Shown: positions 20,604 to 32,685, counted from the stretch's first letter. The stretch: DNA of 64,000 bases from Modestobacter italicus (GCF_019799965.1 NZ_JABGCJ010000010.1:36346-100345); one strand, 5' to 3'. Notes: generated from the sequence alone by a model not told the origin. Made by a program: numbers and translations.

Positions 20604-21412
20604 GCCAGACCTCGCCCGGTGACCGGGTCGACGAGGCGCTGGCCGACTCCGGTCTCCCGACCCCCGACGTGGTGATCGAACCGGACGCCGACCGGCTCGC
20701 CCGCTCGGTGGCCTCGGCGCTGGTCGCCCGGCTGGCCGCCGCACAGGCGGTGCACGGGACGGCGTCGGTCGTCGTCACCGGCGGCGGCATCGGGACCGCG
20801 GTGCTGGAGCGGGTGGCCGAGCTGGCCGCCGAGCCCGAGCACGCCGTGGTCGACTGGGCCGCGGTGGACGTCTGGTGGGGCGACGAGCGTTTCGTCCCGG
20901 TCGACCACCCGGACCGCAACGAGCTCGGCGCCCGGGAGGCCCTGCTGGGTAAGGTGCCGCTGGACCCGGAGCGGGTGCACCCCATCCCCTCCTCCGACGC
21001 CGGCTTCGACGAGCCCGAGGAGGCAGCTGCCTGGTACGCCGAGCAGCTCGCCGCGGCCGCCGGCGACGGTGAGACGCTGCCCCGGATCGACGTGCTGATG
21101 CTCGGCATGGGTGCCGAGGGGCACGTGGCCTCGATCTTCCCGGACTCCCCCGCCGCCCGGGACGAGCGCCCCGTCGTCGCCGTCCGGGACTGCCCGAAGC
21201 CCCCGCCGACCCGGGTGAGCCTGGGCTTCTCCGCGCTCGCCGCCGCGGAAGAGGTCTGGCTGCTGGTCAGCGGCGAGGCCAAGGCGGACGCGGTGGCCCA
21301 GGCACTGGGCGGCGCGTCGCCGCTGGAGATCCCGGCCGCCGGGGCGCGCGGCAAGCAGGCCACCCGCTGGCTGCTGGACACCGCCGCCGCGAGCAAGCTC
21401 CCCCGCGAGTAG
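20600..21412 (+). CDS. pgl: 6-phosphogluconolactonase
   Basis: Pgl hydrolyses 6-phosphogluconolactone, the product of Zwf. The 270-residue protein has VVVTGGGIGTAVLERV near residue 55-70, VDVWWGDERFVPVDHPDRN near 92-110 and LGMGAEGHVASIFPDSPA near 170-187, all hallmarks of the DevB/SOL family. It overlaps opcA by 4 bp, so its synthesis is coupled. The 6-phosphogluconate dehydrogenase gene is not in this window. Confidence 0.94.
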   Translation: MSQTSPGDRVDEALADSGLPTPDVVIEPDADRLARSVASALVARLAAAQAVHGTASVVVTGGGIGTAVLERVAELAAEPEHAVVDWAAVDVWWGDERFVPVDHPDRNELGAREALLGKVPLDPERVHPIPSSDAGFDEPEEAAAWYAEQLAAAAGDGETLPRIDVLMLGMGAEGHVASIFPDSPAARDERPVVAVRDCPKPPPTRVSLGFSALAAAEEVWLLVSGEAKADAVAQALGGASPLEIPAAGARGKQATRWLLDTAAASKLPRE

Positions 21413-21439
21413 TCGGCCGCGAAGGCCCGCACACGACAG

Positions 21440-21479
21440 CGGCCCGGTCACCCCAGCTGCTCGTGGGGTGACCGGGCCG
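21440..21479 (+). terminator. Strong hairpin terminator after pgl
   Basis: A perfect 15 bp stem (21440-21454 with 21465-21479) has a 10 nt loop and begins 28 nt after the pgl stop. It lies between converging pgl and rbpA and could serve both strands. Confidence 0.8.
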
Positions 21480-21550
21480 GTGCCGTCCTCGGCCTCGCTG
21501 CCGGCACCCGCTCCGACCTCACGAGGGGTGGAGAGCAGCGCGACCCTCCG

Positions 21551-21916
21551 TCAGGCCCCGCGGCGGGCGCGGAGCCGGGCCAGCGCCTCCTCGAGGAGGG
21601 CGTCACCGTCCGCGTCGGAACGGCGTTCCCGGACGTAGGCGAGGTGCGTCTTGTACGGCTCGGTGCGCGGGGCCGGCGGCGGGTTCCGCTGGTCGACCCC
21701 GGCCGGGAGTCCGCAGCGCGGACAGTCCCAGGTCTCGGGCACTTCTGCCTCGGTCGCGAACGCGATCCGCGACTCGTGCCCGTTGGCGCACCAGAAGCCC
21801 ACCCGGCGCCGCGGCGCCGCCTCACCGCGCTCGGCCTCACCCATCGGACCTGCACCGACCCGGCTCCCCCGGATCGCGTTCCCACCAGCCACGAGCGGCC
21901 CCCTGATCGTCGCCAC
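21551..21916 (-). CDS. rbpA: RbpA, RNA polymerase-binding transcription activator
   Basis: RbpA is an actinobacterial factor that binds RNA polymerase with the principal sigma factor and stabilises open complexes. The 121-residue protein has the conserved N-terminal GNAIRGSRVGAGPMGEAERG, a zinc-binding core with Cys in FWCANGHE and in WDCPRCGLPAG, and the sigma-interaction end PYKTHLAYVRERRSD. The GTG start at 21916 gives the usual MATIRG-type N-terminus. A TAGACT box 33 bp upstream would give a ~25 nt leader. Confidence 0.95.
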   Translation of the reverse strand: MATIRGPLVAGGNAIRGSRVGAGPMGEAERGEAAPRRRVGFWCANGHESRIAFATEAEVPETWDCPRCGLPAGVDQRNPPPAPRTEPYKTHLAYVRERRSDADGDALLEEALARLRARRGA

Positions 21917-21948
21917 GTCGCGATGACTGAGTTGATCACCGCTCGCGC

Positions 21949-21954
21949 AGTCTA
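21949..21954 (-). promoter_or_regulatory. Candidate -10 box of rbpA
   Basis: Minus-strand TAGACT lies 32 nt before the rbpA GTG. No SigR-type GGAAT/GTT pair is visible nearby, although rbpA is SigR-controlled in Streptomyces. Confidence 0.35.
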
Positions 21955-22054
21955 GGGCCTGTGGGCCCGGTCTCAGGTCACGATGCGGACACCCTCAGTA
22001 CCGGCACGCGACCGTCCACCGAACCGCCGCCGCCTGGGTGCCCGGCACGACCTC

Positions 22055-22108
22055 GGCCCCCTCTCAGGGGCCCGCGCCGAGCCTGCGAGGCGTGGGGGGA
22101 GGGGGTCC
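22055..22108 (-). repeat. Stop-proximal hairpin repeat, copy B (after secG)
   Basis: On the minus strand this begins 4 nt after the secG stop with GGACCCCC. The outer stem is 7 bp (22099-22105 with 22057-22063), shorter than in the other copies. Inner words CCCCCCACG, CTCGCAGGCTCG and GCGGGCCCC match copies A, C and D with a few substitutions. Confidence 0.8.
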
Positions 22109-22112
22109 TTGT

Positions 22113-22343
22113 TCAGACCTTGATGAGGATGCCCAGCGCGACGATGCAGACGGTCCAGACGGCGCCGGCGAAGACGGTCAGCCGGTTGAGGTTCTTCTCG
22201 ACCACCGAGCTGCCCGACAGCTGCGAGGACACCGCACCGCCGAACATCGAGGACAGCCCGCCACCCTTGCCGCGGTGCAGCAGGATGAGCACGATCAGCA
22301 GCAGGCTGGTGAGCACCAGCAGCACGTTGAGCGCCAGTTCCAT
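22113..22343 (-). CDS. secG: SecG preprotein translocase subunit
   Basis: SecG is the small accessory subunit of the SecYEG channel. The 76-residue protein has two membrane helices (about residues 4-21 and 53-73) joined by the conserved loop LLHRGKGGGLSSMFGG. The ATG at 22343 matches the usual start; ten more in-frame codons upstream are not conserved. In most actinobacteria secG follows tpiA directly; here a peptide-binding protein gene stands between them. Confidence 0.95.
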   Translation of the reverse strand: MELALNVLLVLTSLLLIVLILLHRGKGGGLSSMFGGAVSSQLSGSSVVEKNLNRLTVFAGAVWTVCIVALGILIKV

Positions 22344-22462
22344 GGTCGTCCGTCTCCCTGTCCGCCTGCCCACGGGGTGGGTGGTGGTGCACCCACGTGG
22401 TTCGGGGGCTCTCGACGGTCCAGCCTAACCGACGCCGCTGAGCCCCCCGGTCACCTTCCGGG

Positions 22463-24235
22463 TCAGCGCACCCCGGCTGTCGCGACGTCGTAGCTGCCGT
22501 AGGGCTGCATCACCACGGCGTTGCGCAGCCGCTGGCCGGCCAGCAGCTGCACCCGGTTCTCCACCAGCGGCACGTAGGCCGCCGTCTCCTGCACCGCGTA
22601 GACGACCTGGCGCCACGCGTCGGCGGCGACCGCCGGGTCGGTCGCCGCCCGGGCGGCGTCCACTGCGGCGTTGACCTGGGCGTCGTCCAGCCGGGCGTAG
22701 TTGGTGTTGCCCACCTGCCGGATGGACCGCCCGTCCACCAAAGGCACCAGGAACGAGGCGGACGTCGGGAAGTCGGCGGTCCAGGTGGCCAGCACCATCC
22801 CGTAGCCGGCCGCGGTCACCGCGTCGGGGTTGCCGACGTCGCTGGCATAGAAGGTAGTGGGGTCCAGCGGCCGCACCTCGACCTGGATCCCCACCTCCGC
22901 CAGCGAGGCGGCGACCGCCTCCGCGACGTCGACGCTGCCGGGGACGTCGGCAACGGCCAGCGTGGTGCTGAAGCCCTCGGCCCGCCCGCAGGCGGCCAGC
23001 GCCGCCGTCGCCGCCGCCTGGTCCGGGTCCGGGTCGGCCTCCTCCGGGGCACCGGCGATGGCACGCGGCCACAACACCGAGGTCCGGACGGCGTTGCCGG
23101 CACCGCGCAAGGCCTCCTGCACCGCGGCGCGGTCGACGACCGCGGCGACCGCGCGCCGGCAGTTCACGTCGTCCATCGGCGCCACCGTCGTCGGCAGCGC
23201 GAGCAGCCGCACCGAGCCGGTGGTGAGGTCGTCGATCCGCGCGGCCAGCGCGTCGTCGTCCAACCGGCTGGTGGTCGCCTGCTGCACGCCGGTGCCGGAG
23301 AGGTCGAGATCGGCCGAGCCGGCCAGCAGCGCCTGGTCCCGGGCCACCCCGGACAGGCCGGGCCGGAGGACCACCGAGTCCGGCAGCGCCGTGCGCACGT
23401 CGTCGGTGGCCGGGTCCCACTGCGGGTTCCGCTCCAGCGCGATGCCGGCAACCTGGTCCACCGAGGTGACCATGTAGGGACCGGAGCTGATCGGGTCGTT
23501 GCCGTAGGCGGCGCCGGTGTCGTTCTCGATCGGAACCGGGCTGCTGGAGGGCAGCGCCATCACGAAGGGGAACTCGGGCGCGGGGCGGGTCAGGGTGAAG
23601 ACGATCGTGCGGTCGTCCGGCGTGGCGATCGAGGGCAGCCCCAACCGCCCCTCGGTCTCGTCCTGGTACGGACCGGCGTAGGGGTCGGCCGGGTCGTCGA
23701 GCAGGTCGACGACGTACGTCGGGCCGCCCACGACGACGTCGGAGGCGAACGAGCGCTCGATCCCGTACTTCACGTCCCGGGAGGTGATGGGCCGGCCGGT
23801 CTCGAAGCGCACTCCCTCGCGCAGCGTGAACGTCCAGGTCCGACCGCCGTCCGGGGTGGTGCCCAGGTCGGTCGCCAGGTCGGGCACCAGCTCGTCGGTG
23901 GAACCGGGCTCCGAGGAGTAGGTGAGCAGGGTGCGGGCGTAGAGCCGCATGAGGTTCCAGACGCCGGGCAGGTAGGAGCGCTGCGGGTCCAGGCTGTCGA
24001 TGTCGCCGGACACCAGGCGCAGCGTGCCCCCGGTCTCCTCCGACGGGGCACGCACGCCCGTCACGCCACTGCCGGCCTCACCGGCCTGGGTCGGCACCCC
24101 GGCGACACCGCTGTTGCTGCTGCCGCACCCGGTCAGCGCCGCCAGCGCCGCGACCAGGAACAGCACGACGGCCGACCGGACGGCGCCCCGCGCGGGGACT
24201 CGGCCGGTCGGCCGTCGTGCACTGCTGTGGATCAC
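22463..24235 (-). CDS. Peptide-type ABC transporter substrate-binding lipoprotein (orphan)
   Basis: This 590-residue extracellular solute-binding protein family 5 member resembles DppA/OppA. It has an Arg-rich n-region, a hydrophobic segment and the lipobox LTGC near residues 34-37, so it should be lipid-anchored outside the membrane. The family start TLRLVSGDIDSLDP appears near residue 70, and RTWTFTLREGVRFETGRPIT near 133. No permease or ATPase gene lies next to it. It begins with GTG at 24235, 38 bp after tpiA, and ends 119 bp before secG, so it interrupts the standard tpiA-secG order. The ligand is unknown. Confidence 0.88.
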   Translation of the reverse strand: MIHSSARRPTGRVPARGAVRSAVVLFLVAALAALTGCGSSNSGVAGVPTQAGEAGSGVTGVRAPSEETGGTLRLVSGDIDSLDPQRSYLPGVWNLMRLYARTLLTYSSEPGSTDELVPDLATDLGTTPDGGRTWTFTLREGVRFETGRPITSRDVKYGIERSFASDVVVGGPTYVVDLLDDPADPYAGPYQDETEGRLGLPSIATPDDRTIVFTLTRPAPEFPFVMALPSSSPVPIENDTGAAYGNDPISSGPYMVTSVDQVAGIALERNPQWDPATDDVRTALPDSVVLRPGLSGVARDQALLAGSADLDLSGTGVQQATTSRLDDDALAARIDDLTTGSVRLLALPTTVAPMDDVNCRRAVAAVVDRAAVQEALRGAGNAVRTSVLWPRAIAGAPEEADPDPDQAAATAALAACGRAEGFSTTLAVADVPGSVDVAEAVAASLAEVGIQVEVRPLDPTTFYASDVGNPDAVTAAGYGMVLATWTADFPTSASFLVPLVDGRSIRQVGNTNYARLDDAQVNAAVDAARAATDPAVAADAWRQVVYAVQETAAYVPLVENRVQLLAGQRLRNAVVMQPYGSYDVATAGVR

Positions 24236-24273
24236 CGTGGGTGCTGCTCCGCCCGGTCAGTGCCGGCCGGCGG

Positions 24274-25086
24274 TCAGCTCCCGTCGGCGGCGGTACGACA
24301 GATCTGTGCGAACTCGTCGGCGTCCAGGCTGGCACCGCCGACGAGCGCGCCGTCGACGTCCGGCCCGGCGAGGATGCCGGCGGTGTTGCCGGCCTTCACC
24401 GATCCTCCGTAGAGGATACGGACCGCCGCGGCCGTCTCTGGCCCGTAGCGCTCGGCGAGCCGTGCCCGCAGGGCCGCGCAGACCTCCTGCGCGTCGTCGG
24501 GGGTGGCCACCTCACCGGTGCCGATCGCCCACACCGGCTCGTAGGCGATCACCAGCTCCTGCAGCTGCTCGGCGCCCAGACCGGCCAGCGCCTGGTCCAG
24601 CTGGGCGGTGCAGTGCGCGACCTGGCCGGCGGCCCGCCGGACGTCGAGCCCCTCCCCCACGCAGAGGATCGGGACCAGCCCGTGCCGGAGCGCCGCCTGC
24701 ACCTTGGCGGCGACGACCGCGTCGTCCTCACCGTGCAGCGTGCGCCGCTCGGAGTGACCGACCAGGACGTAACGGCAGGCCAGCGCGGCGAGCATCGCCC
24801 CGCTCACCTCACCGGTGTAGGCGCCGGAGTCGTGTGCAGAGAGGTCCTGGGCGCCGTACCCGATCTCCAGCTTGTCGCCGGCCACCAGCGTCTGCACGCT
24901 GCGCAGCGCCGTGAACGGCGGGACGACGACGACCTCGGCTGCCTCGAGCTGCTGCTCCTTCAGCGAAAAGGCCAGCTTCTGCACCAGCCCGATCGCCTCG
25001 AGGTGGGTGAGGTGCATCTTCCAGTTGCCGGCGATGAGCGGACGACGCCCCTCGCGGGCCGGCCGGGTCTCCCTGGTGCGCGCCAT
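24274..25086 (-). CDS. tpiA: Triosephosphate isomerase
   Basis: TpiA interconverts dihydroxyacetone phosphate and glyceraldehyde 3-phosphate. The 270-residue protein has the active-site lysine Lys23 in GNWKMH, the electrophile histidine in LVGHSERR, and the catalytic glutamate in [11 protein letters not shown]; the phosphate loop [11 protein letters not shown] follows. About 15 Arg-rich residues precede the conserved start. The ATG at 25086 forms a one-base TGATG junction with the pgk stop, so gap-pgk-tpiA are coupled. Confidence 0.97.
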   Translation of the reverse strand: MARTRETRPAREGRRPLIAGNWKMHLTHLEAIGLVQKLAFSLKEQQLEAAEVVVVPPFTALRSVQTLVAGDKLEIGYGAQDLSAHDSGAYTGEVSGAMLAALACRYVLVGHSERRTLHGEDDAVVAAKVQAALRHGLVPILCVGEGLDVRRAAGQVAHCTAQLDQALAGLGAEQLQELVIAYEPVWAIGTGEVATPDDAQEVCAALRARLAERYGPETAAAVRILYGGSVKAGNTAGILAGPDVDGALVGGASLDADEFAQICRTAADGS

Positions 25087-26278
25087 CAGTCGGCCAGCAC
25101 GGCGAGGCCGGGCAGCTCCCGGCCCTCCAGGTACTCCAGCGACGCGCCGCCCCCGGTGCTGATGTGGCCGTAGGCGCCCTCGTCCAGGCCGAGCTGCCGC
25201 ACCGACGCCGCCGAGTCGCCGCCACCGACGACCGACAGCCCCTCGACGGCGCCGACGGCCTGGGCGACCCCGCGGGTGCCGCCTTGGAAGGGCGCGAGCT
25301 CGAACACGCCCATCGGGCCGTTCCAGAACACGGTGTGCGCGCCGGCCAGCGCCTCGGTGAACAGCTCGACGCTGCGCGGGCCGATGTCCAGGCTCATCTC
25401 GTCGGCCGGGATCTCGGTGGCCGGCAGCACCCGGGTCGGCACGTCGGCGCTGAACTCCGGGGTGACCACCACGTCGACCGGCAGCACGATCCGATCGCCG
25501 GCCTCGGCCAGCAGCCGCTTGCAGGTCTCGACCTGGTCGGCCTCCAGCAGCGAGGTGCCCACCTCGAGGCCCCGGGCGGCGAGGAAGGTGTAGGTCATCC
25601 CGCCACCGATGAGCAGTCGGTCGACCTTGGGCAGCAGCGCCTCGATGACCCCCAGCTTGTCGCTGACCTTCGAGCCGCCCAGCACGACCACGTAGGGCCG
25701 CTCGGGGTCGGTGGTCAGCCGGGTGAGCACCTCCAGCTCACGGGCGACCAGCCGGCCGGCCGCGTGCGGGAGGCGCTCGGCCACGTCGAACACCGAGGCG
25801 TGCTTGCGGTGCACGGCGCCGAACGCGTCGTCCACGTAGAGGTCGGCCAGCCCGGCGAGCCGGTCGGCGAGCTCGCCGCGCACCGCGTCGTCCTTGCTGG
25901 TCTCGGCCGCCTCGAAGCGGACGTTCTCCAGCAGCAGCACGTCGCCGTCGGCCAGCGCGGCGACCCTGGCCGATGCGTCGGGCCCGGCGACGTCGGCCGC
26001 CAGGGGCACCTCGGTGCCCAGCAGCTCACCGAGCCGCGCGGCCACCGGGGCCAGGGAGAACTGCGGGTCCGGCTCGCCCTTGGGCCGGCCGAGGTGGGCG
26101 GCCACGACGACCCGAGCACCGGCCTCGCGGAGCGCGGTGATCGTCGGCAGGCTCGCCCGGATCCGGCCGTCGTCGGTGATGGCGCCGCTGTTCTTGTCCA
26201 ACGGGACGTTCAGGTCGGCGCGCAGCAGCACGCGCCGACCCGACACCCCGTCGGCGATGAGCTCGTCGACGGACCGCA

Positions 26279-26279
<1 letters not shown>
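25086..26279 (-). CDS. pgk: Phosphoglycerate kinase
   Basis: Pgk makes ATP from 1,3-bisphosphoglycerate. The 397-residue protein has the signature [14 protein letters not shown] near residues 15-28, the substrate site AAHLGRPKG near 60-68, and the nucleotide loop [14 protein letters not shown] near the C-terminus. The ATG at 26279 shares one base with the gap stop (TGATG). Length and order gap-pgk-tpiA are typical. Confidence 0.97.
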
Positions 26280-27550
<1,271 letters not shown>

Positions 27551-28531
27551 CTACTGGGCGAGCATGTCGTCGGTGACGACCGACTCGGTGTCCGGGATGC
27601 CGAGGTCCTTGGCCCGCTTGTCGGCCATGGCGAGCAGTCGCCTTATCCGGCCGGCGACGGCGTCCTTGGTCATCGGCGGGTCGGCGCGCTGGCCCAGCTC
27701 CTCCAGCGACGCCTGACCGAACTCCAGCCGGAGCCGGCCGGCGACCAGCAGGTGTTCCGGGGCGTCGTCGCCGAGGATCTCCAGCGCACGCTCCACCCGG
27801 GCGCTGGCGGCCACGGCGGCCCGCGCCGAGCGACGCAGGTTGGCGTCGTCGAAGTTGGCCAGCCGGTTCGCCGTCGCCCGGACCTCGCGACGCATCCGCC
27901 GCTCCTCCCAGGCCAGGACCGCGTCGTGCGCGCCCATCCGGGTCAGCAGCGCACCGATGGCGTCGCCGTCCCGGACGACGACCCGGTCGGTGCCGCGGAC
28001 CTCACGGGCCTTGGCGGCGATCCCGAGCCGGCGCGCCGCACCGACCAGCGCCATCGCGGCCTCGGGCCCCGGGCAGGTGACCTCCAGGGAGGAGGACCGC
28101 CCCGGCTCGGTGAGCGACCCGTGGGCCAGGAAGGCGCCGCGCCAGGCGGCCTCGGCGTCGCCGATGCCACCGGAGACCACCGACGGCGGCAGCCCGCGGA
28201 CCGGGCGGCCGCGCTGGTCGACCAGCCCGGTCTGCCGGGCCAGCCCCTCACCGTGCTTGGCGATCCGGACCAGGTAGCGCACGCCCCGGCGGATGTTGCC
28301 ACCGGCCAGCACGCTGACGCCGCTGGTGTAGCCGTACACCTCGCTGATGTCCCGGCGCAGTCGCCGGGCCACCGACCCGGTGTCCAGCTCGGCCTCGATG
28401 ACCACGCGGCCACCCACGATGTGCAGGCCCCCGGAGAAGCGCAGCAGCGCCGTCACCTCGGCCTTGCGCTCGGAGGTCCTCGTGCACTCCACGCGGGAGA
28501 GCTCGTCCTTCACCATCGCGGTCATCGCCAT
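27551..28531 (-). CDS. whiA: WhiA, sporulation/cell-division DNA-binding regulator
   Basis: WhiA is a DNA-binding regulator; in Streptomyces it acts with WhiB on cell-division and sporulation genes. The 326-residue protein starts with the conserved MVKDELSRV, followed by a LAGLIDADG-homing-endonuclease-like core, and ends with the helix-turn-helix region [21 protein letters not shown], then [19 protein letters not shown]. The first ATG at 28531 ([11 protein letters not shown]) follows a GGAAGGGAA-like site; two other ATGs within six codons are possible. It is the last gene of uvrC-rapZ-yvcK-whiA. Confidence 0.95.
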   Translation of the reverse strand: MAMTAMVKDELSRVECTRTSERKAEVTALLRFSGGLHIVGGRVVIEAELDTGSVARRLRRDISEVYGYTSGVSVLAGGNIRRGVRYLVRIAKHGEGLARQTGLVDQRGRPVRGLPPSVVSGGIGDAEAAWRGAFLAHGSLTEPGRSSSLEVTCPGPEAAMALVGAARRLGIAAKAREVRGTDRVVVRDGDAIGALLTRMGAHDAVLAWEERRMRREVRATANRLANFDDANLRRSARAAVAASARVERALEILGDDAPEHLLVAGRLRLEFGQASLEELGQRADPPMTKDAVAGRIRRLLAMADKRAKDLGIPDTESVVTDDMLAQ

Positions 28532-28604
28532 CAGCGGTGTTCCCTTCCCCCTGTGTGCCGGCCGGTGCCCCGGTCGTTCCCGGGCCCAGCCACTCCCCCA
28601 CCGT

Positions 28605-29642
28605 TCACCGGGCGCCGACCACCGAGGCCAGCGCGGCGGCGAGCCGCTGCGGATCGTGCCGTGGTGCACCGTCTGGTGCGGCCACCGGTGCGAGCACCAG
28701 TTCCGCACCACATCCCTGCACAGCAGACAGCAGACCACGCCGGTCAACAACCGCAGCGGCGTCCGCGATGACCGTGTGCAGCGACACGCCTTCCAGATGC
28801 GCGAGCAGGACGCCCAGGTGTTCCTCCGGCGAGAAGCCGTCGGTCTCCCCTGGTTGCGGCTCCAGGTTCAGCACGACGACCACCTTCGCCCGGGACTCGG
28901 CGAGCGCCGCACGCAGCCGCGGGACCAGCAGGTGCGGCAGCACCGAGGTGTACCAGGAACCGGGGCCGAGCGAGATGACGTCGGCGGAGGCGATCGCGTC
29001 GAGCACCGCCGGCGGCACGGGCGGGTCGGCCGGGGACACCCGGATGTCCCGGACCCGGCCCGGAGTGGAGGCGATCGCCACCTGACCCCGGATCCGGCGG
29101 GTGTCCTGGGGGTCGTCGGGGTCGACGCTCACCACCGTGGCCACCAGGTCGAGTGGCACCTCGGCCATCGGCAGCACGCGGCCCTCGGCGCCCAGCAGCG
29201 CCTCGAGCACGCCGAGGGCGCGCACGCTGTCGCCGCCGTGCATCTCGGTCAGCCCGGTGAGCATGAGGTTGCCCACCGGGTGCCCGGCGAGCACCCCGCT
29301 GCCCCCGAAGCGGTGCTGCAGCAGCGCGGCCATCTCCTGCGTCCGCGGGTCCGGGCCGGCCAGCGCGGCCAGCGCCATCCGCAGGTCGCCGGGGGGCAGC
29401 ACCGGCATCTCCCGGCGGATGCGGCCCGAGGAGCCGCCGTCGTCGGCGACGGTGACGATGGCGGTCAGGTCGGCGGTCAGCCGGCGCCAGGCCGCGAGCG
29501 CGGCCGCCAGGCCGTGCCCGCCGCCGAGGGCGGCCACCCGCAGCCGCTGACCCGCCGGCTGCCGGACGCCCGACGCCGGCAGCGGCACCGGCGGCGGTGC
29601 CGCCATCCGCACCGGCGCGTCCTCGGGCGAGGCCGGGTCCAC
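28605..29642 (-). CDS. YvcK/CofD-like gluconeogenesis factor
   Basis: The YvcK family binds UDP-sugars and influences cell-wall precursor supply and carbon metabolism. This 345-residue protein has the nucleotide-binding start [14 protein letters not shown] near residue 36-49, [15 protein letters not shown] near 65-79, [13 protein letters not shown] and the later [18 protein letters not shown]. About 30 non-conserved residues precede this. The GTG at 29642 shares one base with the rapZ TAG. The order rapZ-yvcK-whiA is conserved in actinobacteria and in B. subtilis (yvcJKL). Confidence 0.93.
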   Translation of the reverse strand: MDPASPEDAPVRMAAPPPVPLPASGVRQPAGQRLRVAALGGGHGLAAALAAWRRLTADLTAIVTVADDGGSSGRIRREMPVLPPGDLRMALAALAGPDPRTQEMAALLQHRFGGSGVLAGHPVGNLMLTGLTEMHGGDSVRALGVLEALLGAEGRVLPMAEVPLDLVATVVSVDPDDPQDTRRIRGQVAIASTPGRVRDIRVSPADPPVPPAVLDAIASADVISLGPGSWYTSVLPHLLVPRLRAALAESRAKVVVVLNLEPQPGETDGFSPEEHLGVLLAHLEGVSLHTVIADAAAVVDRRGLLSAVQGCGAELVLAPVAAPDGAPRHDPQRLAAALASVVGAR

Positions 29643-30616
29643 TACTCGCGCCCCAGGTCGCGGTGGCGGGCGGTGGCAGGCACGCCCTCCGCGCTGAGCC
29701 GGCGGGCGAACTCCTCGGCGATCGCGACGCTGCGGTGCTTGCCGCCGGTGCAGCCCACCGCCAGCGTGAGGTACCGCTTGCCCTCCCGCCGGTAGCCGGG
29801 CAGCAGCAGGCGGAGGACCTCGGTGTAGCGGTCGAGGAACGCCTCGGCGTCGTCCTGACCGAGCACGTAGTCGCGGACCTCCGCGTCCCGCCCGGTCATC
29901 GGCCGCAGCTCGGGCACCCAGTGCGGGTTCGGCAGGAAGCGTGCGTCGACCACCAGGTCGGCGTCCAGCGGCAGGCCGTACTTGAAGCCGAAGCTGAGCA
30001 CCGTCGCCACCACCTCGGGCGGGGCACCGTTCTCGACGAACGCCGCCTCGAGCGTGGCCCGCAGCTGGTGGACGTTGAGGTCGCTGGTGTCGACCCAGAG
30101 GTCGGCCTCACCGGCGATCCCGGTGAGCAGCTCCCGCTCGGCGTCGATGCCGTCGATGAGCCGGCCGCTGCCCTGCAGCGGGTGCTCACGACGGACCGAC
30201 TCGTACCGCCGGATGAGCACCTCGTTGCGCGCGTGCACGTACACGACCCGGGGCCGGTGCCCGGCCTCGGCCAGCTGCCGGATCGCCTCCTCCAGGTCGC
30301 TGGAGAAGGCCCGGCTGCGCACGTCGACGACGGCGGCGAACCGGCGCAGGTCACCGCGCGCGCCGAGTTCCACCATCGGCTGCAGGAGGGCCGGCGGCAG
30401 GTTGTCCACGACGAAGAAGCCCAGGTCCTCCAGCACCCGGCCGGCGCTGTTCTTGCCCGCCCCGGACAGCCCGGTGACCACGACCACGTCGAGCGCGGGG
30501 ACCTCCGTCGTCGTCCCGTCGCTCGACGGGGGGACGTCGCTCTGCGGCCCGGCCGGGTCATCGGCCACCGGACCACCGGCGCGCCGGTCGCCGGCGACCT
30601 GCTCGGTGCCGGTCAC
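29642..30616 (-). CDS. rapZ: RapZ/YvcJ nucleotide-binding protein (RNase adapter family)
   Basis: This 324-residue protein has a Walker A loop GLSGAGKN near residue 48 and [16 protein letters not shown] after it, as in the RapZ/YvcJ family. The C-terminal domain has the conserved [20 protein letters not shown]. In E. coli RapZ directs small-RNA decay; the role in actinobacteria is not known. The N-terminal ~35 residues are acidic and not conserved. The GTG at 30616 overlaps the uvrC stop as GTGA. Confidence 0.93.
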   Translation of the reverse strand: MTGTEQVAGDRRAGGPVADDPAGPQSDVPPSSDGTTTEVPALDVVVVTGLSGAGKNSAGRVLEDLGFFVVDNLPPALLQPMVELGARGDLRRFAAVVDVRSRAFSSDLEEAIRQLAEAGHRPRVVYVHARNEVLIRRYESVRREHPLQGSGRLIDGIDAERELLTGIAGEADLWVDTSDLNVHQLRATLEAAFVENGAPPEVVATVLSFGFKYGLPLDADLVVDARFLPNPHWVPELRPMTGRDAEVRDYVLGQDDAEAFLDRYTEVLRLLLPGYRREGKRYLTLAVGCTGGKHRSVAIAEEFARRLSAEGVPATARHRDLGRE

Positions 30617-32679
30617 GCGCTGGTCCCGAGCGCGGGGTGCACGCGACCGATCTCGGCGGTGTCGCCGGCTGCCGCACCGCGCACCGGCAGCGCCGCCTCG
30701 CCGGCACCCGCCGGGGTCTCCAGCTCGACGGCGTCCTCGGCGACCACGTCGGGCGAGGCGCCGGCGGCCACCGGCTCGGCGACGGCGGCCAGCACGGCCT
30801 CCGCGGTGCGCCGGCCGATCCCCGGGACGGCGGTGAGCTCCGCCACGGTGGCGGCTCGCAGCCGCTTGAGCGATCCGAACTGCTTCATCAGTGCCTTCCG
30901 CCGGGTCTCGCCGAGCCCCGGGACGTCGTCCAGGAGCGAGACCAACATGGTGCTGGATCGCTTCTGCCGGTGGTAGGTGATCGCGAACCGGTGCGCCTCG
31001 TCACGCACCCGCTGCAGCAGGTAGAGCGCCTCGGAGGTGCGCGGCAGGATGACCGGGTCGGGGTCGTCGGGCAGCCACACCTCCTCCATCCGCTTGGCCA
31101 GCCCGCAGACGGCGACGTCCACGATGCCCAGCTCGGCGAGCGAGCGGCTGGCGGCGGCCACCTGCGGGGCGCCGCCGTCGACGACGAGCAGGTTCGGCGG
31201 GTAGGCGAACCGGCGCGGCCGGCCCTCCTCGGCGGCGACGCCCTGCTCGTCCCTGCGGTCCTGCTCCTCCTTGAGGTGCCGGGCGAAGCGGCGGCGCACC
31301 ACCTCGGCCATCGCCGCGGTGTCGTCGGTGCCCTGGGCGACGGAGAACCGCCGGTAGTCCGACCTCTTGGCCATGCCGTCCTCGAAGACGACCATGCTGG
31401 CCACCACGTTCGTGCCCTGGACGTGGGAGATGTCGATGCACTCGATCCGCAGCGGGGCGTCGGGCAGGTCGAGGGCCTCCTGGATCTCCGAGAGCGCGAG
31501 CGAGCGTGCGGTGAGGTCGCTCGCGCGCTTCACCCGGTGCCGGGCGAAGGACTCCTTGGCGTTGCGCTCGACGGTCTCCATCAGGCTGCGCTTGTCACCG
31601 CGTTGCGGCACCCGCAGCGACACCCGGGAGCCGCGCAGCTCGCTGAGCAGCTCGGCGTACACCTCGGCGTCGTCGGGCAGCTCGGGGACCAGCACCTCCC
31701 GGGGCACTGCCTCGCCGACCTCGCCGGTGCCGGTCTGCTCGTCGACGCCGCCGTAGACCTGGAGCAGGAACTGCTCGACGAGCTGGCCGGTGGTGACGTC
31801 CTCGACCTTGTCGATGATCCAGCCACGCTGACCGCGGACACGGCCACCGCGCACGTGGAAGACCTGGACGGCGGCCTCCAGCTCGTCCTGGGCGAAGGCC
31901 ACCACGTCGGCGTCGGTGCCGTCACCGAGGACGACGGCCTGCTTCTCCAGCGCCCGCCGGAGGGCGCCGAGGTCGTCGCGCAGCCGGGCGGCCTTCTCGT
32001 ACTCCATCTCCTCGGCCGCGGTGGCCATCTCGCGCTCGAGCCGCCGGATGATCTGGTCGGTGCGGCCGCCCATGAAGTCGCAGAAGTCGTCGACGATCTC
32101 CCGGTGCTCCTCGGCGGTGACCTGCCCGACGCACGGCGCGGCGCACTTGCCGATGTAGCCGAGCAGGCAGGGCCGGCCGATCTGGCTGGCCCGCTTGAAG
32201 ACGCCGTTGGAGCAGGTGCGCGCCGGGAAGACGCGGGTGAGCGTGTCGAGGGTCTCGCGGATGGCCCACGCGTGGGCGTAGGGGCCGAAGTAGCGCACGC
32301 CCTTGCGCTTGGGCCCGCGCATCACCTGCAGCCGCGGGTACTCCTCGTTCAGGGTGACGGCGAGGCTGGGGTAGCTCTTGTCGTCGCGGTACCGGACGTT
32401 GAACCGCGGGTCGAACTCCTTGATCCAGTTGTACTCGAGCTGGAGCGCCTCGACCTCGGTGCCGACGACGGTCCACTCGACGCTGGCGGCGGTGGTGACC
32501 ATCTGCCGGGTGCGCGGGTGCAGGCCCCACACGTCGGCGAAGTAGCTGTTCAGCCGCTGCCGGAGGCTCTTGGCCTTGCCGACGTAGATGACCCGGCCGC
32601 CCGGGTCGCGGAACTTGTAGACCCCGGGGCTCTCCGGGATGCTGCCGACCGCCGGTCGGTACGTGGACGGGTCGGGCAT
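30613..32679 (-). CDS. uvrC: UvrC, excinuclease ABC subunit C
   Basis: UvrC makes the two incisions in nucleotide excision repair. The 688-residue protein has an N-terminal GIY-YIG domain ([20 protein letters not shown]), a CxxC-like region near residue 170-185 ([13 protein letters not shown]), a UVR motif ([20 protein letters not shown]) near 220, the RNase H-like endonuclease domain ([20 protein letters not shown]), and C-terminal helix-hairpin-helix motifs. The ATG at 32679 follows a TAATCT box by 6 nt, consistent with a leaderless mRNA. It heads the rapZ-yvcK-whiA operon. Confidence 0.97.
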   Translation of the reverse strand: MPDPSTYRPAVGSIPESPGVYKFRDPGGRVIYVGKAKSLRQRLNSYFADVWGLHPRTRQMVTTAASVEWTVVGTEVEALQLEYNWIKEFDPRFNVRYRDDKSYPSLAVTLNEEYPRLQVMRGPKRKGVRYFGPYAHAWAIRETLDTLTRVFPARTCSNGVFKRASQIGRPCLLGYIGKCAAPCVGQVTAEEHREIVDDFCDFMGGRTDQIIRRLEREMATAAEEMEYEKAARLRDDLGALRRALEKQAVVLGDGTDADVVAFAQDELEAAVQVFHVRGGRVRGQRGWIIDKVEDVTTGQLVEQFLLQVYGGVDEQTGTGEVGEAVPREVLVPELPDDAEVYAELLSELRGSRVSLRVPQRGDKRSLMETVERNAKESFARHRVKRASDLTARSLALSEIQEALDLPDAPLRIECIDISHVQGTNVVASMVVFEDGMAKRSDYRRFSVAQGTDDTAAMAEVVRRRFARHLKEEQDRRDEQGVAAEEGRPRRFAYPPNLLVVDGGAPQVAAASRSLAELGIVDVAVCGLAKRMEEVWLPDDPDPVILPRTSEALYLLQRVRDEAHRFAITYHRQKRSSTMLVSLLDDVPGLGETRRKALMKQFGSLKRLRAATVAELTAVPGIGRRTAEAVLAAVAEPVAAGASPDVVAEDAVELETPAGAGEAALPVRGAAAGDTAEIGRVHPALGTSA

Positions 32680-32685
32680 GACCCC

